Origin: Frateuria aurantia DSM 6220
GTDB lineage: Bacteria > Pseudomonadota > Gammaproteobacteria > Xanthomonadales > Rhodanobacteraceae
Direction of reading: 5' to 3'
Assembly (NCBI RefSeq): GCF_000242255.2
Contig: NC_017033.1
Coordinates: 3,359,110 to 3,423,109, forward strand
DNA length: 64,000 bases
Of this stretch, positions 38,410 through 46,919 are shown in pieces. Within the stretch, counting starts at the first letter, position 1. Each line of letters starts with the position of its first letter. The notes below the pieces were generated by a model. The model searched no databases. It saw only the letters and a list, made by a program, of their open reading frames with translations, and was not told the DNA's origin. A program made the translations under genes and the position numbers.

Positions 38410-39137
38410 ACACCGACCTGCGCCCCTGGACCGTCAGTGCCGGCATCGTGCTGGCCGGCTTCGCGCTGATCGGCGAATGGCTGCTGTGGCCGGTACGGAA
38501 CACTGTCCTGCCACCACCGGCCCAGCCGATGGAAGCCATTGCCGTGGAGGCGGCACTGCGTCCCACGGCGCCGCCGGCACCGCCCAGCCAGCGTGCCATC
38601 GGCCCCAGACAGCAGGCCAGCGCCGCCAGTCAAAGCCAGCCACGCCCCAGGACACCGCCGCCACGGCCCAGATCTCCTCGCGCCGATGCCGTGGCCGCGC
38701 CGCCACGGCCCGCCAGGACCCGCGTCATGGATCCGGTCGCATCAACCCACTCACGGCCGACGGCACAAGCCACCGCCCCGGCCGCCGTGGCGGCAGCCGC
38801 CTCAGACCGCTATGCTGCCGCCGCCAATCAGGCCGGAGCCACGGCCCGGCAACGGGCCGACTGGCAGAGCCTGCTGCTCGGCCGTCTGAAACAGTATCGA
38901 CGCTATCCGCGCCAGGCCGAGCGATCGCACCAGCAAGGCGTGGTCTGGCTGCGCTTTGCCGTCGACCGCCAGGGCCGGGTCGCCGATTCGCAGATCCAGC
39001 AGGTGTCCGGTCATCGCCTGCTGGATCAGGAAGCGCTGGCCACCTTGCGGCGGGCCAGCCCGCTGCCTCCGCCACCGCCGGAACTGCCCGGCGATCCGGT
39101 GATGGTGCAGCTTCCGGTAAGGTTTTTTCTGCGCTGA
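38406..39137 (+). CDS. tonB: TonB energy-transducing protein
   Basis: A 243-residue protein: an N-terminal signal-anchor helix (about residues 9-28), a long Pro/Ala/Arg-rich periplasm-spanning linker (about 33-150) and the C-terminal TonB domain from residue 160 (LKQYRRYPRQAERSHQQG, VVWLRFAVDRQGRVAD, LDQEALATLRRASPLPPPPP). The GTG start overlaps the exbD stop. It closes the sigma-receptor-hemophore-Slam-exbBD-tonB cluster. Confidence 0.93.
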   Translation: MNTDLRPWTVSAGIVLAGFALIGEWLLWPVRNTVLPPPAQPMEAIAVEAALRPTAPPAPPSQRAIGPRQQASAASQSQPRPRTPPPRPRSPRADAVAAPPRPARTRVMDPVASTHSRPTAQATAPAAVAAAASDRYAAAANQAGATARQRADWQSLLLGRLKQYRRYPRQAERSHQQGVVWLRFAVDRQGRVADSQIQQVSGHRLLDQEALATLRRASPLPPPPPELPGDPVMVQLPVRFFLR

Positions 39138-39213
39138 GGCCGGGGATCCCGGCATCGACACCGGTCTCGACTGGCCGGAAGGATTTCACTGCTGCACGCA
39201 TCATCGCTGACCG

Positions 39214-39933
39214 TCAATGCACCAAGGACTCCATCGGCGTCAGCCGGACCTGCAGCACCCCCTTCACATCGCCCAGGGCCACCAGCAAAGGCGCGACCTG
39301 GGCCCGGCCACTGAGTTGCACCCTCACCGACGCCGTCGCCTCGTCATCCGCCTTCTGCGACTGCACCGCCAACTGATGCACGACATAGCCTCGCCCGGTA
39401 CAGAGTTCGATCACCGTCTGTACGGCGTTCTTGCCCGGCAGATAATCCACCACCAGCTCCAGCTGAGAGGACCACAACGAACGGGTCAGCACGGTATAGC
39501 CATACACCACACAGAAATGCAGGGCGGTGGCAAACACCGCCAGCCATGGCAGGCCGGCACCGGCGGCCATGCCGACCGCCGCACATAGCCAGATGATGGC
39601 TGCCGTGGTCAGGCCGCGTACCGTATCGCGCTGCACGAAGATCAGGCCGCCACCGATAAAGCCGATGCCGGACACGATCTGCGCGGCGATGCGGGACGGA
39701 TCAAGAATCACCGAACCCACCTGCACCACATCACCGAAGCCATATTTGGACACGATCATGATCAGCGCCGAGGACAGGCCGACCAGTGCATGTGTCCGCA
39801 GCCCGGCACTCTTCAGCCGGAATTCGCGCTCCAGCCCGATCAACGAGCTCAGTACCAGGGCCAGTACCAGCTCGCCCAACTGCACCAGGCTTTCGCCGTG
39901 CGGCTCCATCCAGCCCTGCCATCCACCGGTCAT
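39214..39933 (-). CDS. MgtC/SapB family membrane protein
   Basis: A 239-residue inner-membrane protein with about five N-terminal helices and the MgtC motifs LIGLEREFRLKSAGLRTHALVG and GIGFIGGGLIFV. A cytosolic ACT-like domain follows (about 150-239). MgtC proteins affect magnesium homeostasis, ATP synthase or virulence in several species. The start is taken at 39933; an in-frame ATG at 39909 is the alternative. The 349-base upstream stretch (39934-40282) lies behind the SDR gene and shows no identifiable riboswitch or gene. It converges on tonB and is not part of that operon. Confidence 0.88.
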   Translation of the reverse strand: MTGGWQGWMEPHGESLVQLGELVLALVLSSLIGLEREFRLKSAGLRTHALVGLSSALIMIVSKYGFGDVVQVGSVILDPSRIAAQIVSGIGFIGGGLIFVQRDTVRGLTTAAIIWLCAAVGMAAGAGLPWLAVFATALHFCVVYGYTVLTRSLWSSQLELVVDYLPGKNAVQTVIELCTGRGYVVHQLAVQSQKADDEATASVRVQLSGRAQVAPLLVALGDVKGVLQVRLTPMESLVH

Positions 39934-40282
39934 CGCGATACCTGCTGCAGCGGGATCCAGCGTCCAGACTTACAACCTGCCGCATGGCCGGGTCAAATCC
40001 GGGTCGGCCGGCCCACACTCCGACAGCCCCACACAAGCCGCCGCAATCCTGTCGGTGCCGATGCCATCGGCCCCGACCCGTTGCGACCGCAGACAGGCTG
40101 AAGATGGTATCTGGCGCGGGCCGCTTATGAATCCGCTCAATTCAGCGGAGTCGATGGACGTCCGTTGCAACATCCGGACCGGGCATCCCGCACCTGGGCC
40201 GCCGCCGTGCAATCACCGCAGTCGGCGGCGGCGAGCCTTCCCTTGCATCATGATGGCGGCAGGAACGGCGTGATCAGGCCGG

Positions 40283-41113
40283 TCAGGATTGCGCTGCAAA
40301 GTCCGTGCTGCGGGTCAGTACCTGCCAGCTGTCCATCTCGCTGGCGACACTGTCCAGCTTGACCCGGGCCCGATGCAATGCATCGCTGCCCAGCAGCAGA
40401 TGCAGAGGTGGCGTGGCACTGGCCACCGCCTCGCTGATCGCCCGCGCAGCCGCCACCGGGTCACCGGCCTGCCGCCCATGTCCCGCCTTGAATGCCGACT
40501 GGCTGGTGCCGATGGTCGCGGCATAGGCCGCATCCTCCTGATCGCTGCGGCGAATGGAATGCTCGGACAGGAAATCGGTACGGAAAGCCCCCGGCGCCAC
40601 GGCGGTGATCTTGATGCCCAGCGGTGCAACTTCCAGCGCCAGCGCTGCCGACAAGCTTTCCAACGCCCCCTTCGCCGCGCAATACAGCGCCGAGCCGATG
40701 CCGGGCGCCCGCCCCGCAATCGAAGTCACATTGACGATATGGCCATGACCCTGCACACGCAGATGCGGCAACGCCGCGCGGATCAGACGGATCGGCGCAA
40801 ACACATCGACTTCGAACAGCTGACGCATTTCCTCGTCCGTAGAGGTTTCCAGCGCACCCAGCAGACCGTAGCCGGCATTGTTGACGATGACATCGATCAC
40901 CTGCGTCCGCGTATAGGCTTCCCGCACCACGTCCAGCGCGGCCGCCGGGTCCGCCAGATCCGCCTGCAGCAGATGCAAGGTACCCGCGCCGACCTGCAGT
41001 GCGGGTGCGCCCTGGCGCACCGTGCCAATCACCGTATCACCCCGATCAAGTCGTTCCTGGGCCAGTGCCAGCCCCAAACCTCGCGAAATTCCAGTTATCA
41101 GCCACGTGGCCAT
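40283..41113 (-). CDS. Short-chain dehydrogenase/reductase (SDR)
   Basis: A 276-residue NAD(P)-dependent oxidoreductase of the classical SDR fold: the Gly-rich TGISRGLGLA near the N-terminus, the NNAGYG motif, the catalytic Ser region VTSIAGRAPG and YxxxK in ALYCAAKGAL. The ATG at 41113 has GAGGAG seven bases upstream. It is divergent from a LysR gene, whose product probably controls it. The substrate is not predictable. Confidence 0.92.
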   Translation of the reverse strand: MATWLITGISRGLGLALAQERLDRGDTVIGTVRQGAPALQVGAGTLHLLQADLADPAAALDVVREAYTRTQVIDVIVNNAGYGLLGALETSTDEEMRQLFEVDVFAPIRLIRAALPHLRVQGHGHIVNVTSIAGRAPGIGSALYCAAKGALESLSAALALEVAPLGIKITAVAPGAFRTDFLSEHSIRRSDQEDAAYAATIGTSQSAFKAGHGRQAGDPVAAARAISEAVASATPPLHLLLGSDALHRARVKLDSVASEMDSWQVLTRSTDFAAQS

Positions 41114-41224
41114 GCAAGCTCTCCTCAAAGTTCTCAATAAGGTAATTCCTGCCTCCGGAAAAGATAATGGCGACAAATTTAATTGATCTTGTTAGCCGTG
41201 CTTAATAGTCTTATCCTCAACGGC

Positions 41225-42196
41225 ATGCCCAGCTCTCTGCCTCCTTCCGATTACGGCCAATTGCGCGCCTTTGCCGCCGTAGCCGAAGCCCTGAACTTCA
41301 GCCGAGCCGCCGAGTCGCTGGCGGTAAGCCCCTCGGCCTTGAGTCAAACCATTCGCCAGCTGGAACACTCCCTGGGCACCACCCTGCTGCGCCGTACCAC
41401 CCGCAAGGTCTCGCTGACCCCCGAAGGGGAACAGTTGCTGCAGCAGATTACCCCGGCCATCAGAGGACTGAGCGAGGCCATGCAGCAGGTCCAGGCGCGC
41501 CAGGGACGGCCCGCCGGTACGGTCCGGGTGCACGCCACCCGCTCGGCCTCCCGCCGCTATATCGAACCCATGCTGGCTCCATTTCTGGCCAGCCACCCCG
41601 AGATCATGCTGGACATCAGTCTGGACGATGAAACCATCGACCTCGTGGGAGGCGGCTTCGATCTGTCGATGCGGCTGGGTGAACTGATCGAACAGGATAT
41701 GGTCGCCATCCCGCTGGGACCGCCCATGCGCCAGATCGCGGTGGCCACGCCCGCCTATATTGCAGCCCATGGGGCACCCGAGACGCCCGGCGATCTGCTG
41801 CTGCACCCATGCGTGCGCTGGCGCTGGCCGGGCCGGCAACACCCCTACGACTGGGAGTTCTGCGAGAATGGGCGCTGGTTTGAAGTCCGGACCGGCGGCC
41901 CGCTGATCGTCAACGACAAGTCGCTGGCCATCCAGGCGGCATTGCAGGGCATCGGTATTGCCTTTTGCGCGGAAGAGTCCGTGCACGCGCACCTGCAGGC
42001 CGGCCGCCTGCAGTCCCTGCTGGAACCATGGTGCGAAACCTTCCCGGGCATCCATCTGTGCTACCCCAGGCAACGCCAGATGGCTCCGGCATTACGGGCC
42101 TTTATCGATACGGTGCGCCACTACGCACAGACGTCCGGGAACGCGGATGACATGCCTAGCCCGGCGGCATCATCGCCATCAGGTAGTCCGGCCTGA
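41225..42196 (+). CDS. LysR-family regulator divergent from an SDR gene
   Basis: A 323-residue LysR protein: HTH (FSRAAESLAVSPSALSQTIRQLE, about residues 27-49) and effector domain from about 95. The ATG at 41225 is the first in the conserved region; upstream TTG codons at 41183 keep the frame open. The intergenic region (41114-41224) is AT-rich, the expected place of LysR binding and both promoters. Confidence 0.92.
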   Translation: MPSSLPPSDYGQLRAFAAVAEALNFSRAAESLAVSPSALSQTIRQLEHSLGTTLLRRTTRKVSLTPEGEQLLQQITPAIRGLSEAMQQVQARQGRPAGTVRVHATRSASRRYIEPMLAPFLASHPEIMLDISLDDETIDLVGGGFDLSMRLGELIEQDMVAIPLGPPMRQIAVATPAYIAAHGAPETPGDLLLHPCVRWRWPGRQHPYDWEFCENGRWFEVRTGGPLIVNDKSLAIQAALQGIGIAFCAEESVHAHLQAGRLQSLLEPWCETFPGIHLCYPRQRQMAPALRAFIDTVRHYAQTSGNADDMPSPAASSPSGSPA

Positions 42197-42412
42197 CCGC
42201 ATATCGGCTAGATCCGAGCAAAGTCCTCTGCAGACGAAAGCCGAAGTCAGGCCGTGACGGCCTGAGCCCCATAACTCAGCAGGGCGACAACACCAACCCT
42301 GCTCAAACCGTGGGCAAACCACCCGGCCGCTGATCCTCCAAACGCGCTTGCCGCTCTGGAAGAGCCGGTGCTAGACTTCTTAAAGGATCCATCCACAGGC
42401 CGGGAGACCCGC

Positions 42413-42733
42413 ATGCTCGATGCAAAAAAGCTTGCTGCAAGCTATCAACTGCCTCCAGCCGTGGCCAGGGATATCGTCGCGCAAGGCATGCAGCAGAGCT
42501 TGCGTCGACACTGGCAGTGCTGGACCGTGCTTGTTGTCGGCATGATCGTGGCAGCCACCTGCTGGACACAAAGCCATGCGGCCGGCCTATGGCTGGGAAT
42601 GATCTTCGGTCAAGCCTGGTGGATGCTGGGCATGCACTACGCCGATCAGCCCATCCATGCAGCTGCACGCGAAAAAGTCATAAGCGCCGGGCGTAGCGTC
42701 GATGCTCTGGCACGGTTGATGCCTCGCGGCTGA
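42413..42733 (+). CDS. Small membrane protein of unknown function
   Basis: A 106-residue protein with two hydrophobic helices near residues 36-52 and 57-75 (WTVLVVGMIVAATCW, GLWLGMIFGQAWWMLG). GGGAG lies six bases before the ATG at 42413. No family was recognised. It lies between a LysR gene and the first type VI immunity gene (249 bases downstream without another gene). Confidence 0.6.
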   Translation: MLDAKKLAASYQLPPAVARDIVAQGMQQSLRRHWQCWTVLVVGMIVAATCWTQSHAAGLWLGMIFGQAWWMLGMHYADQPIHAAAREKVISAGRSVDALARLMPRG

Positions 42734-42982
42734 AGTGCGCCTGCACTGCGTGCACGGGAAATCCACCGTCACAGCCAAGAGCGCGGCCACAGCCGCATTC
42801 GCGATATTCGTCAAGCCCGACCGACAGGGCAGCACGCATGGATGGCATGCCACGGCCCTTCGCCCCTGCACGTGCATCCACGCTGACTTGAGTCGCTGTC
42901 CTGCGACAGCGATTGTTGCGGCACAGCCATCATTCGCGCTGCCAGATATCCGTTCTTCTGGCGGTCCATCCAACAACTAGGG

Positions 42983-43381
42983 TCAAGGCTTGGCACCCAT
43001 CTTGCGGGCCATGGCTTCGTATTTGTTGTAAAGCCGCTTTACATCAGGGCTCGCCGCGATCAGCGTGCATTGCAGTACCCTGAATGTGCCCGGTACCGAG
43101 TCGCTCAGTTTTACCTTGAGATAGCGATCAATCACGGCATCGCCATCGTTGTAGGCTTCGATCGGAAGGTCCCCGAACTCCAGCCACGCCGAAGCGCTGT
43201 TGAAAGCATCATCGGTCAGGGCTTTGCCGTAAGCCAGCTTGCCAATGCAGCGATTCTCGATCCAGTGCGTATACATCTTGGCCTGCGAGAACGTATCGAC
43301 CTCGCGCAAGGATTCAGGCCCGTCCTTGGCCGCGGCGGCAGTGCATAAAAGCATGGTTGCCAGCATGGACAAGCGTTTCAT
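42983..43381 (-). CDS. tai4: Type VI amidase immunity protein Tai4, copy 1
   Basis: A 132-residue periplasmic protein that would bind and block the neighbouring Tae4 amidase. The signal peptide is MKRLSMLATMLLCTAAAA. The mature part has a conserved Cys pair (ENRCIG and VLQCTLIAAS), as in Tai4. The ATG at 43381 overlaps the tae4 stop as ATGA, so immunity is made together with effector. It differs from copy 2 at 11 residues between positions 35 and 99. A longer upstream frame lies within tae4 and is not the real start. Confidence 0.85.
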   Translation of the reverse strand: MKRLSMLATMLLCTAAAAKDGPESLREVDTFSQAKMYTHWIENRCIGKLAYGKALTDDAFNSASAWLEFGDLPIEAYNDGDAVIDRYLKVKLSDSVPGTFRVLQCTLIAASPDVKRLYNKYEAMARKMGAKP

Positions 43382-43869
43382 GCCAACTCCCACAGGCAGG
43401 CCTGGGTTGGCATAAATGAACCATTGCCACTGTGACCGACGAAATGGCATTCATCCGCACAAGCACGGCCTGACCACAAGGTCACATGACCACGGGCATT
43501 TCCCCAACCATCGCCCTCGAACAACAAGATCCCCCGCCGGCCAAAAAATCCCTGAGCGGATGGTGTGGAAACCCGGACCTCGGCAGGACCGAAGGCCCAT
43601 ATCAGGAAGTCTTTCATTTCCATCACCCTGTACATATACCAGCGGTGATCACTGCCACTGACAGCGTGGTATCGGCCAGGTGGTGGGACGCGAAGGCCGC
43701 AGTCATTGAGCACATAACTCATCCGTAGCGGACAAGCATTCCGGAAATCGCCGCTTGCAATATTGACCTGCACATAGCCACCGATCTTTCGGCCGACTTC
43801 CGCAACGGGAAGATGGATCTCCTTGAACCGGTTCCATGCCGCTGCAAAACTGGGGCGCACCAAGGCCAT
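43378..43869 (-). CDS. tae4: Type VI secretion amidase effector Tae4, copy 1
   Basis: A 163-residue peptidoglycan amidase that cuts the D-Glu to mDAP bond in rival cells. The catalytic triad pattern is clear: Cys46 (in NACPLRMSYVLN), His128 (in ARGHVTLW) and Asp139, with the 82- and 11-residue spacings of known Tae4 enzymes. The start at 43869 is set by GAGGTGG a few bases upstream and by this spacing; the frame is open to 43953. There is no signal peptide, as expected for a type VI cargo. No type VI structural genes, hcp or vgrG are in the window. Confidence 0.9.
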   Translation of the reverse strand: MALVRPSFAAAWNRFKEIHLPVAEVGRKIGGYVQVNIASGDFRNACPLRMSYVLNDCGLRVPPPGRYHAVSGSDHRWYMYRVMEMKDFLIWAFGPAEVRVSTPSAQGFFGRRGILLFEGDGWGNARGHVTLWSGRACADECHFVGHSGNGSFMPTQACLWELA

Positions 43870-44498
43870 AGGCCACCTCATCCTTGAGAAAATACCTGAT
43901 CCGCCCTGCTTCGATGCCACAAAAGCACAGGTTTTGCTTTCATATCCAGCCACAACATCTCGTCATGGCGAAAGGACATCGATCATTGCCTGAGGGGACG
44001 CGTGATGCCTGGGCCGACGGGTCTGGAACGTGCCATCCATATCCTTGCCATGACTTCTTTCACTCAGCGGATGGTGGATATCATCGATGGACGGCAAGCC
44101 ATCCATGCATGATGGTCCATCCAGGCATGAGCTGTGTCCATCGGCAAGAGGTGAATCCATCGCGATGGTACCGTGACCGCAATGCTTCCGATCTCCCTGC
44201 CAACCATCAGACCTGCTCGCACCCTCGATCAGGTTTCGGTCGATATCCGGACTGTCGGCTCGCCATCCAGGCCAGGTCTGGGATGCTCTCCGGATAAAGC
44301 GCCCCCGCTCTACGCATCAACAGGATCCCGCGAAGGCAGACAGATCGGTCAGCAAAGTATCCGCTTGCCCGAGCCAATATCACCCGCCAGCATGCTTGAC
44401 TTGTTGGCGAAGGGCCTCCTGACACATGGATTTAGGCGATCCAGTCATTATGCGCACTGACCGATACCCGCTCCTTTAGCCCTCTCCGCTGACTATGG

Positions 44499-44897
44499 TC
44501 AAGGCTTGGCACCCATCTTGCGGGCCATGGCTTCGTATTTGTTGTAAAGCCGCTTTACATCAGGGCTCGCCGCGATCAGCGTGCATTGCAGTACCCTGAA
44601 TTCGCCCGGTACCGAGCCGCTCAGTTTTACCTTGAGATAGCGATCAATCACGGCATCACCATCGTTGTAGGCTTCGATCGGAAGATTGCCAAATTGCAGC
44701 CACGCCGCCGCACTTTTATAGGCATCATCCGTCAAGGTCTTGCCGTAATCGAGTCGGCCAATACAGCGATTCTCGATCCAGTGCGTATACATCTGGGCCT
44801 GCGAGAACGTATCGACCTCGCGCAAGGATTCAGGCCCATCCTTGGCCGCGGCGGCAGTGCATAAAAGCATGGTTGCCAGCATGGACAAGCGTTTCAT
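44499..44897 (-). CDS. tai4: Type VI amidase immunity protein Tai4, copy 2
   Basis: A 132-residue paralogue of the protein at 42983 with the same signal peptide and C-terminus. Relative to copy 1 it has 11 substitutions (positions 35, 48, 50, 54, 60, 61, 63, 68, 71, 94 and 99), several changing charge (Ala50 to Asp, Asn61 to Lys, Glu68 to Gln, Thr99 to Glu). It starts in an ATGA overlap with its own tae4. The substitutions suggest it is matched to its own effector copy. Confidence 0.85.
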   Translation of the reverse strand: MKRLSMLATMLLCTAAAAKDGPESLREVDTFSQAQMYTHWIENRCIGRLDYGKTLTDDAYKSAAAWLQFGNLPIEAYNDGDAVIDRYLKVKLSGSVPGEFRVLQCTLIAASPDVKRLYNKYEAMARKMGAKP

Positions 44898-45385
44898 GCC
44901 AACTCCCACAGGCAGGCCTGGGTTGGCATAAATGAACCATTGCCACTGTGACCGACGAAGTGACACTCATCCGCACAAGCACGGCCTGACCACAAGCTCA
45001 CATGACCACGCGCATCGCTCCAACCTTGACCCTCGAACAACAAGATACCCCGCCGGCCAAGAAATCCCTGAGCGGATGGTGTGGAAATTTGAACCTCGGC
45101 AGGACCGAAGGCCCATATCAGGAAGTCTTTCATTTCCATCACCCTGTACATATACCAGCGGTGATCACTGCCACTGACAGCGTGGTATCGGCCAGGTGGT
45201 GGGACGCGAAGGCCGCAGTCATTGAGCACATAACTCATCCGTAGCGGACAAGCATTCCGGAAATCGCCGCTTGCAATATTGACCTGCACATAGCCACCGA
45301 TCTTTCGGCCGACTTCCGCAACGGGAAGATGGATCTCCTTGAACCGGTTCCATGCCGCTGCAAAACTGGGGCGCACCAAGGCCAT
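44894..45385 (-). CDS. tae4: Type VI secretion amidase effector Tae4, copy 2
   Basis: A 163-residue paralogue of the enzyme at 43378, retaining Cys46, His128 and Asp139. All seven differences from copy 1 fall at residues 99-130 (99, 100, 109, 120, 123, 124, 130), around the catalytic histidine, while the first 98 residues are identical. The start at 45385 has the same GAGGTGG. It is probably active and paired with the adjacent tai4. Confidence 0.9.
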   Translation of the reverse strand: MALVRPSFAAAWNRFKEIHLPVAEVGRKIGGYVQVNIASGDFRNACPLRMSYVLNDCGLRVPPPGRYHAVSGSDHRWYMYRVMEMKDFLIWAFGPAEVQISTPSAQGFLGRRGILLFEGQGWSDARGHVSLWSGRACADECHFVGHSGNGSFMPTQACLWELA

Positions 45386-45907
45386 AGGCCACCTCATCCT
45401 TGAGAAAATACCTGATCCGCCCTGCTTCGATGCCACAAAAGCACAGGTTTTGCTTTCATATCCAGCCACAACATCTCGTCATGGCGAAAGGACATCGATC
45501 ATTGCCTGAGGGGACGCGTGATGCCTGGGCCGACGGGTCTGGAACGTGCCATCCATATCCTTGCCATGACTTCTTTCACTCAGCGGATGGTGGATATCAT
45601 CGATGGACGGCAAGCCATCCATGCATGATGGTCCATCCAGGCATGAGCTGTGTCCATCGGCAAGAGGTGAATCCATCGCGATGGTACCGTGACCGCAATG
45701 CTTCCGATCTCCCTGCCAACCATCAGACCTGCTCGCACCCTCGATCAGGTTTCGGTCGATATCCGGACTGTCGGCTCGCCATCCAGGCCAGGTCTAGGAC
45801 GCTCTCCGGATAAAGCGCCCCCGCTCTACGCATCAACAGGATCCCGCGAAGGCAGACAGATCGGTCAGCGAAATGTCCGCTTGCCCGAGCCGATATCGCC
45901 CTCCAGA

Positions 45908-46822
45908 TCAAGGCCAGCGCCAGCCCGGAGCCGACAGCTGTTCGTAGAGATAGGCGCCCAGCACTTCGATCTTGGCCGGACGCTGACGCAAGGTCGGTGT
46001 CACGAAATACAGCGCACCGGAACCCTGGTCCCAATCACGCAGAATGGCTTGCAGACGGCCGTCATGCAGATAGGTTCCGGCCATAAATTCAGGCAACTCG
46101 GCCACCGCCTCGCCAGCCAGAAGCCAGGGCAGCAGGGCTTCGGCGTTGGTGGCTCGCAGGGGTCCCTGGGGCCGGATCACGACCTCTTCTTCGCCGCGAC
46201 GAAAACGCCAGGCATCGCTGCGGGCCCGGTAGGCATAGCCCAGGCAGTGGCGCGGATCGAGGTCCTGCGGGTGAAGGGGAATGCCATGACGTTCCAGATA
46301 CGCCGGTGCCGCTACCGTGAATCGCGTCACATCGCAGAGCTTGCGGGCCGCCAGCGAGGAATCCGGCAGCACGGCGATACGCAGCGCCGCATCCAGGCCC
46401 TCGGCGACCAGATCGACCACCGCATCGGACAGATGCAGATCAACGGATATCTGCGGGTAACGGCGCAGAAATTCGGGCAGCAAGGGGGCCAGCCAGCGCA
46501 CCCCGAAGCTCATCGGCACTGCGAGGCGGATCGCGCCGCGAGGCAGCGCCGATTGCTCCCGGGCTCCGGCCTCGGCCGCTTCCGCCTGTCGATAGACCCG
46601 CGTCGCCGGCTCCAGCAGGCTCTCACCCAGGGCGGTCAAGGCCAATTGGCGGGAGCTGCGGTTGAACACGCGGCCGCCCAGTCGCTGCTCCAGCCGGGTC
46701 ACGGCACGCGAGACGGTGGCCACCGACAAGCCCAGCTCACGGGCTGCACCGGCATAGGAATGTGCCTCGGCCACCTTGGCAAACAAGGCCAGGCCTTCGA
46801 AATCAGGAAGCTTGGTCGTCAT
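45908..46822 (-). CDS. LysR-family regulator divergent from an SDR gene
   Basis: A 304-residue LysR protein with HTH (YAGAARELGLSVATVSRAVTRLE, about residues 22-44) and effector domain (AVPMSFGVRWLAPLLPEF onward). It is divergent from the SDR gene at 46920 across 97 bases, the usual arrangement for direct control. The right end of the duplicated tae4/tai4 block stops two bases from its termination codon, leaving this gene intact. Confidence 0.93.
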   Translation of the reverse strand: MTTKLPDFEGLALFAKVAEAHSYAGAARELGLSVATVSRAVTRLEQRLGGRVFNRSSRQLALTALGESLLEPATRVYRQAEAAEAGAREQSALPRGAIRLAVPMSFGVRWLAPLLPEFLRRYPQISVDLHLSDAVVDLVAEGLDAALRIAVLPDSSLAARKLCDVTRFTVAAPAYLERHGIPLHPQDLDPRHCLGYAYRARSDAWRFRRGEEEVVIRPQGPLRATNAEALLPWLLAGEAVAELPEFMAGTYLHDGRLQAILRDWDQGSGALYFVTPTLRQRPAKIEVLGAYLYEQLSAPGWRWP

Positions 46823-46919
46823 TTCTGCAATGATAGTTTGAGATTATTGCTGTTTTGCCGACCCAGCATCCTGACTAAGCTGAGCTCCGTCAACACCACT
46901 CACTAATGGAGCACCCCGC

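Larger units (their letters stand above)
42981..44390. repeat. 1.41-kb direct repeat, copy 1 (tai4-tae4 block)
   Basis: Matches the copy at 44497-45906 with a constant offset of 1516 bases and no evident gaps. It runs from two bases before the tai4 stop through tae4 and about 520 bases of upstream sequence. That upstream part (43870-44390) is almost identical in the two copies and rich in GATGG/CCATC elements able to pair (about 44030-44150); no convincing gene lies in it. A 106-base unique spacer (44391-44496) separates the copies. Confidence 0.95.
44497..45906. repeat. 1.41-kb direct repeat, copy 2 (tai4-tae4 block)
   Basis: The second copy of the block at 42981. Its right end falls two bases before the stop codon of the LysR gene at 45908, and its left end at the tai4 stop. 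The non-coding upstream portion (45386-45906) again holds GATGG/CCATC-rich sequence and no convincing gene. Confidence 0.95.

Noticed and set aside
43884-44297. A 137-codon plus-strand frame kept in both repeat copies (also 45400-45813)
   Set aside because: It is conserved only because the whole block is duplicated. It has no ribosome site or family feature and is rich in His, Pro and Arg like other shadow frames.
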